From Kribbella pittospori (GTDB lineage: Bacteria; Actinomycetota; Actinomycetes; Propionibacteriales; Kribbellaceae): a stretch of 64,000 bases of DNA. This document shows positions 43,533 through 51,420 of the stretch, one piece after another. The stretch's first letter is position 1. Each line of letters starts with the position of its first letter. Below the pieces are notes generated by a model. That model was not told the DNA's origin and ran no database searches. It saw nothing but the letters and a program-made list of their open reading frames with translations. The position numbers and the translations under genes are program-made. Where the stretch lies: NCBI RefSeq assembly GCF_004331465.1, contig NZ_SJKB01000003.1:620001-684000 (forward strand), in the 5' to 3' direction.

Positions 43533-45275
43533 TCAGTTGATCGGAGCCCTGAACTCCACGATCGTTCCGTGGGGCTGGTTGTCGGAGATCTGAACGCCTC
43601 CGCCGAGCGCTTGGGCGCGTTCGGTGAGGTTGCGCAGGCCACTGGAGCGACGGCGCGGCCCGATGCCGACACCGTCGTCAGAGATCCTGGCGACGACCTG
43701 CTCGGAGTCGACCGACAACTCGACGGTGACCTGCGAGGCCCCGGCGTGACGGACGACGTTGGACAGCGACTCCCGGACGGTCGCGAGAATCTGTGGCCGG
43801 ACGGCGGTCGGTACGACGGTGTCGATCGGGCCGGTGCAGATCAGCTGCGGCCGGAACCCGAGCGGCTCGGTGTACTCCGTGACCATCGCCTGGACACTCC
43901 CGCGGAGCGAACTGCTGTCAGGCGTCTGCTGGAGCTCGAAGATCGCAGCCCGCAGATCGTGGATGGTCGTGTCGATGTCGTCGACCGCCCGGCTGAGCCG
44001 CAGTTGATGCTCGGGTCGGGCCAGCCGGTGCATGCCCTGGAGCTGCAGCCCGGTCGCGAAGAGTCGCTGGATCACCAGGTCGTGCAGGTCCCTCGCGATC
44101 CGATCGCGGTCCTCGAGCACGAGAATCGTGTCCCGGTCACGCTGTGCCTGGGCACGTTCCAGGGCCAGCGTGGCCTGGCCGGCGAACATCCGGATCAGGT
44201 CGGAGCCTTCGGAGACCGTGCTGCTCGCGCCCTGCTCGGCGGCGACCACGAGGAGTCCGCCGGTGTCGGTACTGCCGGCGGGTAGTGGCACCATCGTCGT
44301 ACGGCCGAGGGTTGTGCCTTCGGGGAAGTCGGTCAGTACGCCGGCATCCTTGAGAAGCCGGGCCAGATCGTCGATCACGACCTGTTCGCCACCGGCGATC
44401 GCGCGGCCGAGGAGTGGAAGGTCGGCCGAGACGCGGCGCCCGAGGAAGCGGCCGAACTCGGGCGGACCGTCGACGGCACTGACCACCAACTCCGAGTCCT
44501 CAGTGAGCAGTACTGCCGCGACCTGGGCGCCGGATACCTCGCGTGACCGCTGCGCGATCAGGAGGAGTGCCTGCTCGGGACCGAAGTCGCCGAGCATCAA
44601 CTGGGTGATCTCGGCGGTGACCTCGTGCCACCGCCGGCGTTGCTCGGTGTCGGCGTACAGCCTGGCGTTGTCGATCACGACGCCGGCCGCGGCCGCGAGT
44701 GCGGTGACGGTGCGCTCGTCGTCCTCGGTGAAGTCGGCGCCGCCGGTCTTCTCGGTCAGGTACAGGTTGCCGTACGCGTGCTCCCTGGTCCGGATCGGTA
44801 CGCCGAGGAAGGACTTCATCGGAGGGTGGTTCGCCGGGAAACCGTACGAGCGCGGATGCTCGGCAAGATCCGTGAGCCGGATGGGCTCGGGATGGTCGAT
44901 CAGCAGGCCGAGGATGCCGTGCCCTTCGGGATACGGGCCGATGGCCGCGATCTCCTCGTCGCTGACACCGTGAGTGATGAAGCGGACGAGGCGCTTGCCG
45001 TCCGGGCCGACCACACCCAGTGCGCCGTACCGGGAATCGGCCAGCTCGCAGGCGGCGCTGACGATCCGGTCCAGGGTGCTGTTCAGATCGAGGTCCGCGC
45101 CGATCCCGACGACTGCATCGAGCAGCGCCCGTAGCCGCTCCTGGGAGTCCATGATCTCGTCGACCCGGCCGAGCAGTTCCTGCAGCAGCGCGTCGAGACG
45201 CACCCGGGAGAGTCCGGCGAACTCCAGCGCCCCCTCGTCCCAGCGTCCCCGCTCCGCACGCGAACCCTCAGGCAC
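43533..45275 (-). CDS. devS: DevS/DosS-like GAF-domain sensor histidine kinase
   Basis: The 580-residue protein has two GAF domains (about 65-205 and 232-372), a HisKA_3 dimerisation helix with phospho-acceptor H397 (RDRIARDLHDLVIQRLF), and an HATPase domain (ESLSNVVRHAG, SDDGVGIG). Length and order equal those of mycobacterial DevS/DosT. H150 in FPANHPPMKSFLGVPI falls where the heme-ligand histidine of DosS GAF-A lies (H149 by my recollection), which suggests a heme-based O2/NO/redox sensor. It should phosphorylate the DevR-like regulator. The GTG start has a weak ribosome site. No good Dos-like box precedes it; GACTTTCCG at 45287-45296 is a poor match. Confidence 0.88.
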   Translation of the reverse strand: MPEGSRAERGRWDEGALEFAGLSRVRLDALLQELLGRVDEIMDSQERLRALLDAVVGIGADLDLNSTLDRIVSAACELADSRYGALGVVGPDGKRLVRFITHGVSDEEIAAIGPYPEGHGILGLLIDHPEPIRLTDLAEHPRSYGFPANHPPMKSFLGVPIRTREHAYGNLYLTEKTGGADFTEDDERTVTALAAAAGVVIDNARLYADTEQRRRWHEVTAEITQLMLGDFGPEQALLLIAQRSREVSGAQVAAVLLTEDSELVVSAVDGPPEFGRFLGRRVSADLPLLGRAIAGGEQVVIDDLARLLKDAGVLTDFPEGTTLGRTTMVPLPAGSTDTGGLLVVAAEQGASSTVSEGSDLIRMFAGQATLALERAQAQRDRDTILVLEDRDRIARDLHDLVIQRLFATGLQLQGMHRLARPEHQLRLSRAVDDIDTTIHDLRAAIFELQQTPDSSSLRGSVQAMVTEYTEPLGFRPQLICTGPIDTVVPTAVRPQILATVRESLSNVVRHAGASQVTVELSVDSEQVVARISDDGVGIGPRRRSSGLRNLTERAQALGGGVQISDNQPHGTIVEFRAPIN

Positions 45276-45323
45276 GGCCTCAGACTACGGAAAGTCGTCG
45301 GTGATGTGAACCAGAGTTGGGGT

Positions 45324-45770
45324 CTACGAGACGCCAGTGTGTGGACGCCGCGCCCAGGGGAGCAGCCGTCGTCCGTGGACCGATTCGATTCCCAGCCGGA
45401 TCAGTTGCGGATCGTCCATCGGGAGCCAGGAGTGCAGCGGGAGCGAACGGCGCAGGGCCTCGGCCTCATCCGCCGAGACCACAGACAGGTGGCCGATGGC
45501 TGTGACGGTCCAGCCGAGCTGGCGATCGAGATCGACCTCGTCGGCCTCGAAGGCCACCACGTCACCGCGCTCCGCCGCGCGCAGCTTCTGCCCGGGTCCG
45601 GTGTTCAGAACGATGGTGTCGTCGTCCAGCAAGAAGTTGACCAGCCGGATCGCCGGGAGACCACCGAGCGTGTAGACCAACCGGCCGAGCGGAACCGAAC
45701 GGAGCAGCCGCAAACACTCCGGCGGACTCAGAACCTCGAGATGCGACTGGTCGAACTGGGTGGTGGTCAT
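45324..45770 (-). CDS. PPOX-family (pyridoxamine 5'-phosphate oxidase-like) protein
   Basis: The 148-residue protein has the split-barrel flavin/F420-binding fold pattern: LSPPECLRLLRSVPLGRLVYTLGGLPAIRLVNFLLDD, then VVAFEADEVD and GWTVTAIGHLSVV. This is the domain that is fused to an HTH in the broken gene at 39.3-40.0 kb. Such proteins occur in DosR-type regulons. GGAG precedes ATG 45770. A Dos-like box lies 106 bp upstream. Confidence 0.87.
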   Translation of the reverse strand: MTTTQFDQSHLEVLSPPECLRLLRSVPLGRLVYTLGGLPAIRLVNFLLDDDTIVLNTGPGQKLRAAERGDVVAFEADEVDLDRQLGWTVTAIGHLSVVSADEAEALRRSLPLHSWLPMDDPQLIRLGIESVHGRRLLPWARRPHTGVS

Positions 45771-45875
45771 CACGGTCTCCAGACAGTGGACGAGACGACG
45801 GGGCTGTGCCTGTCCACCCATCAACCATCGGCGGGTGTGGAGCCCGGCAGTAGGGTCTGGTAGCCCGGGGAGCTC

Positions 45876-45889
45876 GGGACTTTGTGCCC
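45876..45889 (+). promoter_or_regulatory. Dos-like box 11
   Basis: GGGACTTTGTGCCC lies between the PPOX gene (start 45770) and the end of the next leftward gene. It probably serves the PPOX gene. Confidence 0.6.
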
Positions 45890-45909
45890 TGCCTGGCGGA
45901 GGGCCGGTC

Positions 45910-46530
45910 TCAAGCGTTCGCCGCCTCCGCGCCGGCTCGGAAGAAGGCGAGTACGGCGGCCGCGTCGGGAAGCTCGGACATCGGCCGGGCGGCGCCGAAC
46001 GGCTGGTTCCAGAAGTCACCGGTCCGCGGCGTCCACGGACCGACGTACGCGTAGGGCTCCGGGATTGTGTCGTCGCCGGGCGATACGCCGTAGTTGACCT
46101 CGCCCACGCTGATGCCGACGTCGAAGTGTTCGGGCCACAGCACCGGCTCCTCGGCCGGCGCCAGGGCGCGGAGGGCGCTGTCGCCGTGGGCGAAGGCGTC
46201 GGCCAGGACGCGCGCCGCTTGGGGATCGATTTCGATCCTGTCGTCCGGCCGAAATTCGGGACCACCTGAGTACACGTCGTCGAGCCGTCTGGCCTCGACG
46301 CCGACGCGGTCCGCCAGCTCGGCAAGGCTTCCGGCCAGCGGCACGGACGCCGTCGGGGTGACCAGTGTGACGCCGTCGACGCGCAGGTCCGGCATCACCA
46401 CCGTGGCGAAGCCACCGGGTACGACGCGGAGCCTGATGTCACTGCTGTGCCGGTACTGCGGTCCCGCCAGCACCAGCTCGGCGACACCGTGCAGGGACCG
46501 GCGGGTTACGGCAAGCGAACGTTCGTCCAT
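45910..46530 (-). CDS. Conserved hypothetical protein
   Basis: The 206-residue soluble protein has no signal peptide or membrane span. It is rich in aromatic and acidic residues near the C-terminus (VLWPEHFDVGISVGEVNYGVSPGDD, YVGPWTPRTGDFWNQPFGA), a pattern common to a family of uncharacterised actinobacterial proteins. I cannot assign a function. ATG 46530 is supported by AGGAGGAG upstream. It diverges from the Rieske-ThDP fusion gene. Confidence 0.65.
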   Translation of the reverse strand: MDERSLAVTRRSLHGVAELVLAGPQYRHSSDIRLRVVPGGFATVVMPDLRVDGVTLVTPTASVPLAGSLAELADRVGVEARRLDDVYSGGPEFRPDDRIEIDPQAARVLADAFAHGDSALRALAPAEEPVLWPEHFDVGISVGEVNYGVSPGDDTIPEPYAYVGPWTPRTGDFWNQPFGAARPMSELPDAAAVLAFFRAGAEAANA

Positions 46531-46546
46531 GACTGCAGTCTCCTCC

Positions 46547-46577
46547 TGTAACGCCCGGCCGTCGCCCGGCACTGATC
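46547..46577 (+). promoter_or_regulatory. Candidate ECF-type promoter of the Rieske-ThDP gene
   Basis: TGTAACG, a 16-bp GC-rich spacer, and CACTGATC. The same two blocks, one base further apart, precede the antiporter gene at 50167. ECF sigma factors often use AAC-containing -35 elements, and one is encoded between the two sites. An inverted GGCGTTACA (46609-46617) lies at the fusion-gene start. Confidence 0.45.
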
Positions 46578-46616
46578 TCTCACATGGTCCGTGTCACGAG
46601 GGGCAGGAGGCGTTAC

Positions 46617-48545
46617 ATGTCGGGCAACTGGCATCGAGTGGACGAGGGCGACGTACCGGATGACGGCAGGGTCCGCAGTGTGGTGGTGGACGGCCGGAGC
46701 ATCGCGCTCGCGCGGTGCGGGCTGCGGCTGGGTGCGCTGGAGAACAGGTGCCCGCATCAGGGCGGCCCGCTGGGGGAGGGCTCCATCGAGAAGGGGCTGC
46801 TGCGGTGTCCCTGGCATGGGTACGACTACGACCCGATCACCGGTCAGCCGCCGGAGGGGTTCTCCGACGGCGTTCCGTCGTACCCGGTGGACGAGCGGGC
46901 GGACGGTGTCTACGTCCAGCTGCCCGAACCGCCGGAGCCGGTGCGCACTGTTGCCGACGTACTGGTCGAGACCTTGGTTGCCCATGGCATCACTCACGTG
47001 TTCGGCATGGTCGGGCACTCGAACCTCGGGTTCGCGGAGGCGATGCGACGGGCGGAGGCACGCGGCGAGCTGACCTACATCGGGATCCGGCACGAGGGCG
47101 CGGCCGCGTTCGCCGCCAGTGCGTACGGAAAGCTGACCGGCCGGCCCGCAGCCTGTTTCGCGATCGCCGGTCCGGGGTCGACCAACCTGCTGACCGGACT
47201 GTACGACGCCAAGCTCGACGGCTCGCCCGTGGTCGCCATCTCGGGGCAGGTGCCGTCCAAGGTGCTCGGCCGGGGAGCGTTCCAGGACCTCGATCTGACC
47301 GCCGTCTTCAAGGACGTCGCGGTGTCCAGTACCGCGGTCCAGGCCGGGAGCGATCACGCCGAGCTGGCGGCCCTGGCGGTCAAGCATGCGCTTGACGGTC
47401 GCGGCGTGGCTCATCTGGTCCTGCCTGACGAGGTGCAGGTACTGCCGTCTGAGGCAGCGGCGAAGGATTCGGTCGGACGGTTGTCCCGGCGCTGCATCCG
47501 GCCCGACGAGGACACCTTGGTCCGGGCGGCCGCACTGATCCGCGATGCTCGTCGGCCGGCTCTGATCGTCGGTCACGGTGCGCGCGGCGCCGAGGAGCAG
47601 GTACGGGCGTTGGCCGAGCGGCTGAACGCTCCGGTGCTGACGACGTTCAAGGCCAAGGGCCTGGTGCCCGACAGCCATCCACTCGGTGCGGGTGTGCTCG
47701 GCCGCAGCGGCACACCGGTGGCCAGCTGGCTGATGAACGAGTCGGATCTGCTGATCGTGATCGGCGCTTCGTTCTCGAACCACACCGGCATCGCCAACTA
47801 CAAGCCGATCGTGCAGATCGACGACCACCATGCCGCCATCGGCCGCTTCGATGCCGTCACCGTGGACGTCCTCGGCGACGCCGCACTCGCCCTCGATGCA
47901 CTGAGCGGACTGCTGACCGAGACCAAGTCCGAGGACCAGCGCGCCGATGTCGCCGAGCGCTGGGCGATCTGGCGGGCGGAGAAGGCGCGCCGCGTGAACG
48001 ACGACCGCGGTCGCGGCGTCTCGGCCGCGGCAGTGTTCGACGCACTGTCCCGGCACCTCCCGACCGACGCGGTGGTGACTGTCGACGTCGGCAACCATGC
48101 CTACTCGCTCGGTCGCTACCTGGAGTCCGAAGGGCAGCCGGTGCTGATGTCGGGGTACCTCGGCTCGATCGGGTTCGGGTATCCGGCCGCTCTCGGCGCC
48201 TGGGCCGGGGCGCCCGGCCGGCCGATCGTCGCGGTCACCGGCGACGGCGGATTCGGACAGTACGCCGCCGAGCTCACCACCGCCGTCAAGTACGGCATCC
48301 CGATCAAGCACGTCCTGCTCGACAACCATTCGCTGGGCAAGATCAGCAAGGAACAACTCGCCGCCGACTACCCGGTCTGGCACACCTCGCTGCACAACCC
48401 CGACTGGGCGTCGTACGCCGAACTCTGCGGCGCCACCGGGCTGCGCGTCACCCGTCGCGAGGAACTCGACGACGCGATGACCGCACTCTTTGCCACCACC
48501 GGACCGGCCCTGCTCTGTGTCGAGCAGGACGCCGAGCTGCTATGA
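46617..48545 (+). CDS. Rieske [2Fe-2S] domain fused to a ThDP-dependent enzyme
   Basis: The 642-residue chain begins with a Rieske domain (about 1-105) with ligands C45-H47 (RCPHQGGPL) and C64-H67 (RCPWHGYDY). A complete ThDP enzyme of the pyruvate oxidase/acetolactate synthase family follows: pyrimidine-binding domain from about 110 with catalytic glutamate E160 (IRHEGAAAF), central domain, and the ThDP/Mg motif GDGGFGQYAAEL at 542 with a later N. The fused cluster could pass electrons from 2-keto-acid decarboxylation to an acceptor. GGCAGGAGG fixes ATG 46617. An FMN-reductase-like gene follows after 16 bp, a possible redox partner. Confidence 0.9.
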   Translation: MSGNWHRVDEGDVPDDGRVRSVVVDGRSIALARCGLRLGALENRCPHQGGPLGEGSIEKGLLRCPWHGYDYDPITGQPPEGFSDGVPSYPVDERADGVYVQLPEPPEPVRTVADVLVETLVAHGITHVFGMVGHSNLGFAEAMRRAEARGELTYIGIRHEGAAAFAASAYGKLTGRPAACFAIAGPGSTNLLTGLYDAKLDGSPVVAISGQVPSKVLGRGAFQDLDLTAVFKDVAVSSTAVQAGSDHAELAALAVKHALDGRGVAHLVLPDEVQVLPSEAAAKDSVGRLSRRCIRPDEDTLVRAAALIRDARRPALIVGHGARGAEEQVRALAERLNAPVLTTFKAKGLVPDSHPLGAGVLGRSGTPVASWLMNESDLLIVIGASFSNHTGIANYKPIVQIDDHHAAIGRFDAVTVDVLGDAALALDALSGLLTETKSEDQRADVAERWAIWRAEKARRVNDDRGRGVSAAAVFDALSRHLPTDAVVTVDVGNHAYSLGRYLESEGQPVLMSGYLGSIGFGYPAALGAWAGAPGRPIVAVTGDGGFGQYAAELTTAVKYGIPIKHVLLDNHSLGKISKEQLAADYPVWHTSLHNPDWASYAELCGATGLRVTRREELDDAMTALFATTGPALLCVEQDAELL

Positions 48546-48561
48546 CCACGAAGGAGACACC

Positions 48562-49278
48562 ATGCCTGAAACCTTGCCCGAGTACGACGACCTCCGCGCC
48601 CTGTTCCTGAACTGCACGCTGAAGCGCTCGCCGGACGTCAGCAACACCGAGGGGCTGATCGACGTCAGCCGGAAGATCCTGGAGAAGCAGGGCGTCCAGG
48701 TCGACGTGATCCGCCCGATCGACCACGACATCGCCACCGGGGTCTGGCCGGACATGACCGAGCACGGCTGGGCGACCGACGGCTGGCCGGCGATCCAGCG
48801 GCAGGTGATGGACGCCGACATCCTGGTGATCGCCGGCCCGATCTGGCTGGGCGACAACAGTTCCGTCACCAAGCAGGTGATCGAACGCTTGTACGGCAAC
48901 TCGTCGATCCTCAACAAACACGGTCAGTACGCGTACTACGGCCGGGTCGGCGGTTGCCTGATCACCGGGAACGAGGACGGCGTGAAGCACTGTGCGATGA
49001 ACATCCTGTACTCGCTGCAGCACCTCGGCTACACCGTCCCACCGCAGGCCGACGCCGGCTGGATCGGGGCGGCCGGACCCGGCCCGTCGTACCTGGACGA
49101 GGGATCCGGCGGCCCGGACAACGACTTCACCAACCGCAACACGACGTTCATGACCTGGAATCTGTTGCACCTGGCAAGGATGCTGAAGGACGCGGGCGGT
49201 GTCCCGGCGTACGGCAACCAGCGCTCCGAGTGGGATGCCGGCTGCCGGTTCGACTTCGAGAACCCGGAGTACCGCTGA
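48562..49278 (+). CDS. NAD(P)H-dependent FMN reductase-like flavoprotein
   Basis: The 238-residue protein has a flavodoxin-like fold. It opens ALFLNCTLKRSPDVSNTEGLI (phosphate loop) and has DILVIAGPIWLGDNSSVTKQVIERL and GGCLITGNEDGVKHCAMNILYSLQHLG, as in NADPH-dependent FMN reductases and related quinone reductases. It lies in an operon with the Rieske-ThDP protein. AAGGAG precedes the ATG. Confidence 0.88.
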   Translation: MPETLPEYDDLRALFLNCTLKRSPDVSNTEGLIDVSRKILEKQGVQVDVIRPIDHDIATGVWPDMTEHGWATDGWPAIQRQVMDADILVIAGPIWLGDNSSVTKQVIERLYGNSSILNKHGQYAYYGRVGGCLITGNEDGVKHCAMNILYSLQHLGYTVPPQADAGWIGAAGPGPSYLDEGSGGPDNDFTNRNTTFMTWNLLHLARMLKDAGGVPAYGNQRSEWDAGCRFDFENPEYR

Positions 49279-49310
49279 ACACTCTGCTGTACGGTCGGCG
49301 TGTGGGGGTC

Positions 49311-49937
49311 ATGCCGTCGGACGACGTGCTGGTCGCCGGCCTACGGGCCGGGGACGAGGAGACGTTCGCCTGCCTGCTGAACGGCTGGTCGGGATCGATG
49401 CTGCGACTGGCCCGGACCTTCGTGTCGACGACGGCCAGCGCCGAGGAGGTCGTCCAGGACACCTGGCTGGCCGTGTTCCAGGGCATCGGCCGGTTCGAAG
49501 GCCGCTCGTCGCTGCAGACCTGGGTCTACCGGATCCTGGTCAACGTCGCCCGCCGGCGCGGCACGCACGAGCAGCGAACGGTGCCGTGGGCCAGTCTGGT
49601 CCCGGACGAGGGACCGACCGTCGACCCGAGCCGGTTCCGCGGGGCGGACGACCAGTATCCGGGCGGTTGGCGGGCGTTCCCGGAACGCTGGCCGACGACC
49701 GAGAACGAAGTACTCGCGCACGAGGTCAGGGCGACGGTGGCCGAGGCGATCGAGAAACTGCCGCCGCGGCAGCAGGTGGTGCTGACCTTGCGTGACATCG
49801 ACGGACAGACGGCGGATGACGTGTGCGCCCTGCTGGGTATCTCCACGGCGAACCAGCGCGTCATCCTGCACCGGGCCCGCGCGGCGGTCCGCGGCCACCT
49901 CGAACGGTATTTCACGACGGCCGGAGCTGAGTCATGA
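49311..49937 (+). CDS. ECF RNA polymerase sigma factor
   Basis: The 208-residue protein has sigma region 2 (LARTFVSTTASAEEVVQDTWLAVFQGIGRFEGRSSLQTWVYRI) and region 4 (AIEKLPPRQQVVLTLRDIDGQTADDVCALLGISTANQRVILHRARAAV). The linker of about 70 residues between them is longer than usual. Its ATGA overlap with the following zinc-finger gene marks a sigma/anti-sigma pair. Likely targets carry the TGTAACG motif found twice nearby. GTG 49302 is an alternative start. Confidence 0.9.
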   Translation: MPSDDVLVAGLRAGDEETFACLLNGWSGSMLRLARTFVSTTASAEEVVQDTWLAVFQGIGRFEGRSSLQTWVYRILVNVARRRGTHEQRTVPWASLVPDEGPTVDPSRFRGADDQYPGGWRAFPERWPTTENEVLAHEVRATVAEAIEKLPPRQQVVLTLRDIDGQTADDVCALLGISTANQRVILHRARAAVRGHLERYFTTAGAES

Positions 49938-50164
49938 CCTGCGCTGAACTCGTCGAACTCGTGACGGCATTCCTCGACGGGGCACTGGATCCCGAGACGG
50001 AGCAGCGCTTCGTCGACCACCTCTCGATCTGCGACGGCTGTGACATCTACGTCGAGCAGCTGCGCCGGACGATCGCGGAGGTCGGACAGGTGGAGCCGGA
50101 GAACTTGTCCGGCGAGACCCGTGACCGGCTGCTCGATGCCTTTCGCACGTTTCCTCGCGACTGA
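49934..50164 (+). CDS. Short zinc-binding anti-sigma factor
   Basis: The 76-residue protein has the ZAS zinc motif H29-x3-C33-x2-C36 (HLSICDGC) and an N-terminal C3, without a membrane span. Soluble zf-HC2 proteins of this size bind and inhibit their ECF sigma factor and often respond to redox change through the cysteines. Start and stop coupling with the sigma gene support the pairing. Confidence 0.88.
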   Translation: MTCAELVELVTAFLDGALDPETEQRFVDHLSICDGCDIYVEQLRRTIAEVGQVEPENLSGETRDRLLDAFRTFPRD

Positions 50165-50166
50165 GC

Positions 50167-50198
50167 TGTAACGCTCGTCCGGGCAGCCGGCACTGATC
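50167..50198 (+). promoter_or_regulatory. Candidate ECF-type promoter of the antiporter gene
   Basis: TGTAACG, a 17-bp spacer, and CACTGATC, matching the element at 46547-46577 in most positions. It fills the 38-bp gap between the anti-sigma stop and the antiporter start, so the transcript leader would be very short. Confidence 0.4.
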
Positions 50199-50202
50199 CG
50201 GC

Positions 50203-51405
50203 ATGCCAGACGTGGAGTTCACCAATCTGTTCGTGGTCGCGGCGCTCGCGCTGCTCGCCCCACTGCTGCTCGGGTTCGCTCCGCGACTGCGGCTGCCGGC
50301 TGTGGTGCTGGAGATCGTGGCCGGCATCGTCGTCGGCCCGCATGGCCTCGGACTGGTCCAGATCGACGAGCCGGTGCAGATCGTCGCCCTGCTGGGACTG
50401 GGGTTCCTGCTGTTCCTGGCCGGGCTCGAGATCGACGTACGTCGGTTGCGCGGCCCGACACTCCGGCTCGCGCTCCTCGGCTATCTGGTCACGCTGGTGC
50501 TCGGCAGTGTCGCCGGCATCGGCTTCTCGGCGGCCGGGTGGGTCAACAGCGTGCTGCTGCTCGCGGTCACCCTGTCTGCCACGTCACTGGGTCTCGTGGT
50601 GCCGGTGCTCAAGGACGCGGGCAAAGCCGACGGCGCGGTTGGTCAGTTCACCATCGCCGCGGCCTCGGTGGCCGACTTCGCCGCCGTCCTGGTGCTGTCC
50701 CTGGTCTTCTCGACCGAGGGCGGCAGTCCGGGGGAGCGGCTCGTCATGGTCGGGCTGTTCGCACTCCTCGTGCTGGTCACCGGATTCGTCGTGGCCACGG
50801 CCGGACGGTCACAGCGGATCGGCGGCGTGCTGGAGCGATTGCAGGACACCACGGCCGAGATCCGGGTCCGGGCCGCCGTCGTACTGCTGGTCGCATTCGT
50901 CGCACTGGCCGAACGGTTCGGGCTGGAGACGATCCTCGGCGCCTTCCTCGCCGGAGCGGTGGTCGGACTGGTCGACCGCGACTCGAGCTCGCACCCACGC
51001 TTCCGGACCAAGCTGGACGCACTCGGCTACGGCTTCCTCATCCCGGTCTTCTTCGTGACCAGCGGCCTCCGCCTCGACCTCCGCGGTCTGCTCGACGATC
51101 CGGCCGCACTGCTCCGCGTTCCGCTCTTCCTACTCGCCCTGCTCGTCGTCCGCGGCGTACCGGCGTACCTCGCAGTGCGGACACTGGGTCCCCGAGCAAC
51201 AACCGCGACGGCACTGCTCCAGGCGACCTCGTTGCCGTTCATCGTCACAGCGACGCAGATTGGCGTGATCACCGGCCTGATGGGACCAGTCACCGCCGCC
51301 GCCCTCGTCTGCGCAGGCCTCCTGTCGGTGCTGATCTTCCCGGCCACCGCCCTGGCCCTGCTGAAACAACCCGCTGCCGACCGAGCAACAGCGCGCCAGG
51401 TCTGA
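50203..51405 (+). CDS. CPA2-family cation:proton antiporter
   Basis: The 400-residue protein has about 12 hydrophobic spans and the Kef/NapA-type features LEIVAGIVVGPHGLGLV, FLLFLAGLEIDVRRLR and AGAVVGLVDRDS. It lacks the C-terminal RCK/TrkA domain of KefB/KefC. It probably exchanges Na+ or K+ for protons at the cytoplasmic membrane. It follows the sigma/anti-sigma genes and may belong to the same stress unit. Confidence 0.88.
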   Translation: MPDVEFTNLFVVAALALLAPLLLGFAPRLRLPAVVLEIVAGIVVGPHGLGLVQIDEPVQIVALLGLGFLLFLAGLEIDVRRLRGPTLRLALLGYLVTLVLGSVAGIGFSAAGWVNSVLLLAVTLSATSLGLVVPVLKDAGKADGAVGQFTIAAASVADFAAVLVLSLVFSTEGGSPGERLVMVGLFALLVLVTGFVVATAGRSQRIGGVLERLQDTTAEIRVRAAVVLLVAFVALAERFGLETILGAFLAGAVVGLVDRDSSSHPRFRTKLDALGYGFLIPVFFVTSGLRLDLRGLLDDPAALLRVPLFLLALLVVRGVPAYLAVRTLGPRATTATALLQATSLPFIVTATQIGVITGLMGPVTAAALVCAGLLSVLIFPATALALLKQPAADRATARQV

Positions 51406-51420
51406 CGATCTGGGTGACCT

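Noticed and set aside
43533-44285. Open frames on the plus strand opposite the sensor kinase
   Set aside because: Low-complexity, domain-free translations mirrored by a complete histidine kinase on the other strand.
45283-45296. GACTTTCCGTAGTC-type sequence before the sensor kinase as a Dos-like box
   Set aside because: Arms are only 4 bp with a 6-bp spacer, against the N4 spacing of the other boxes, and it is too close to the start codon.
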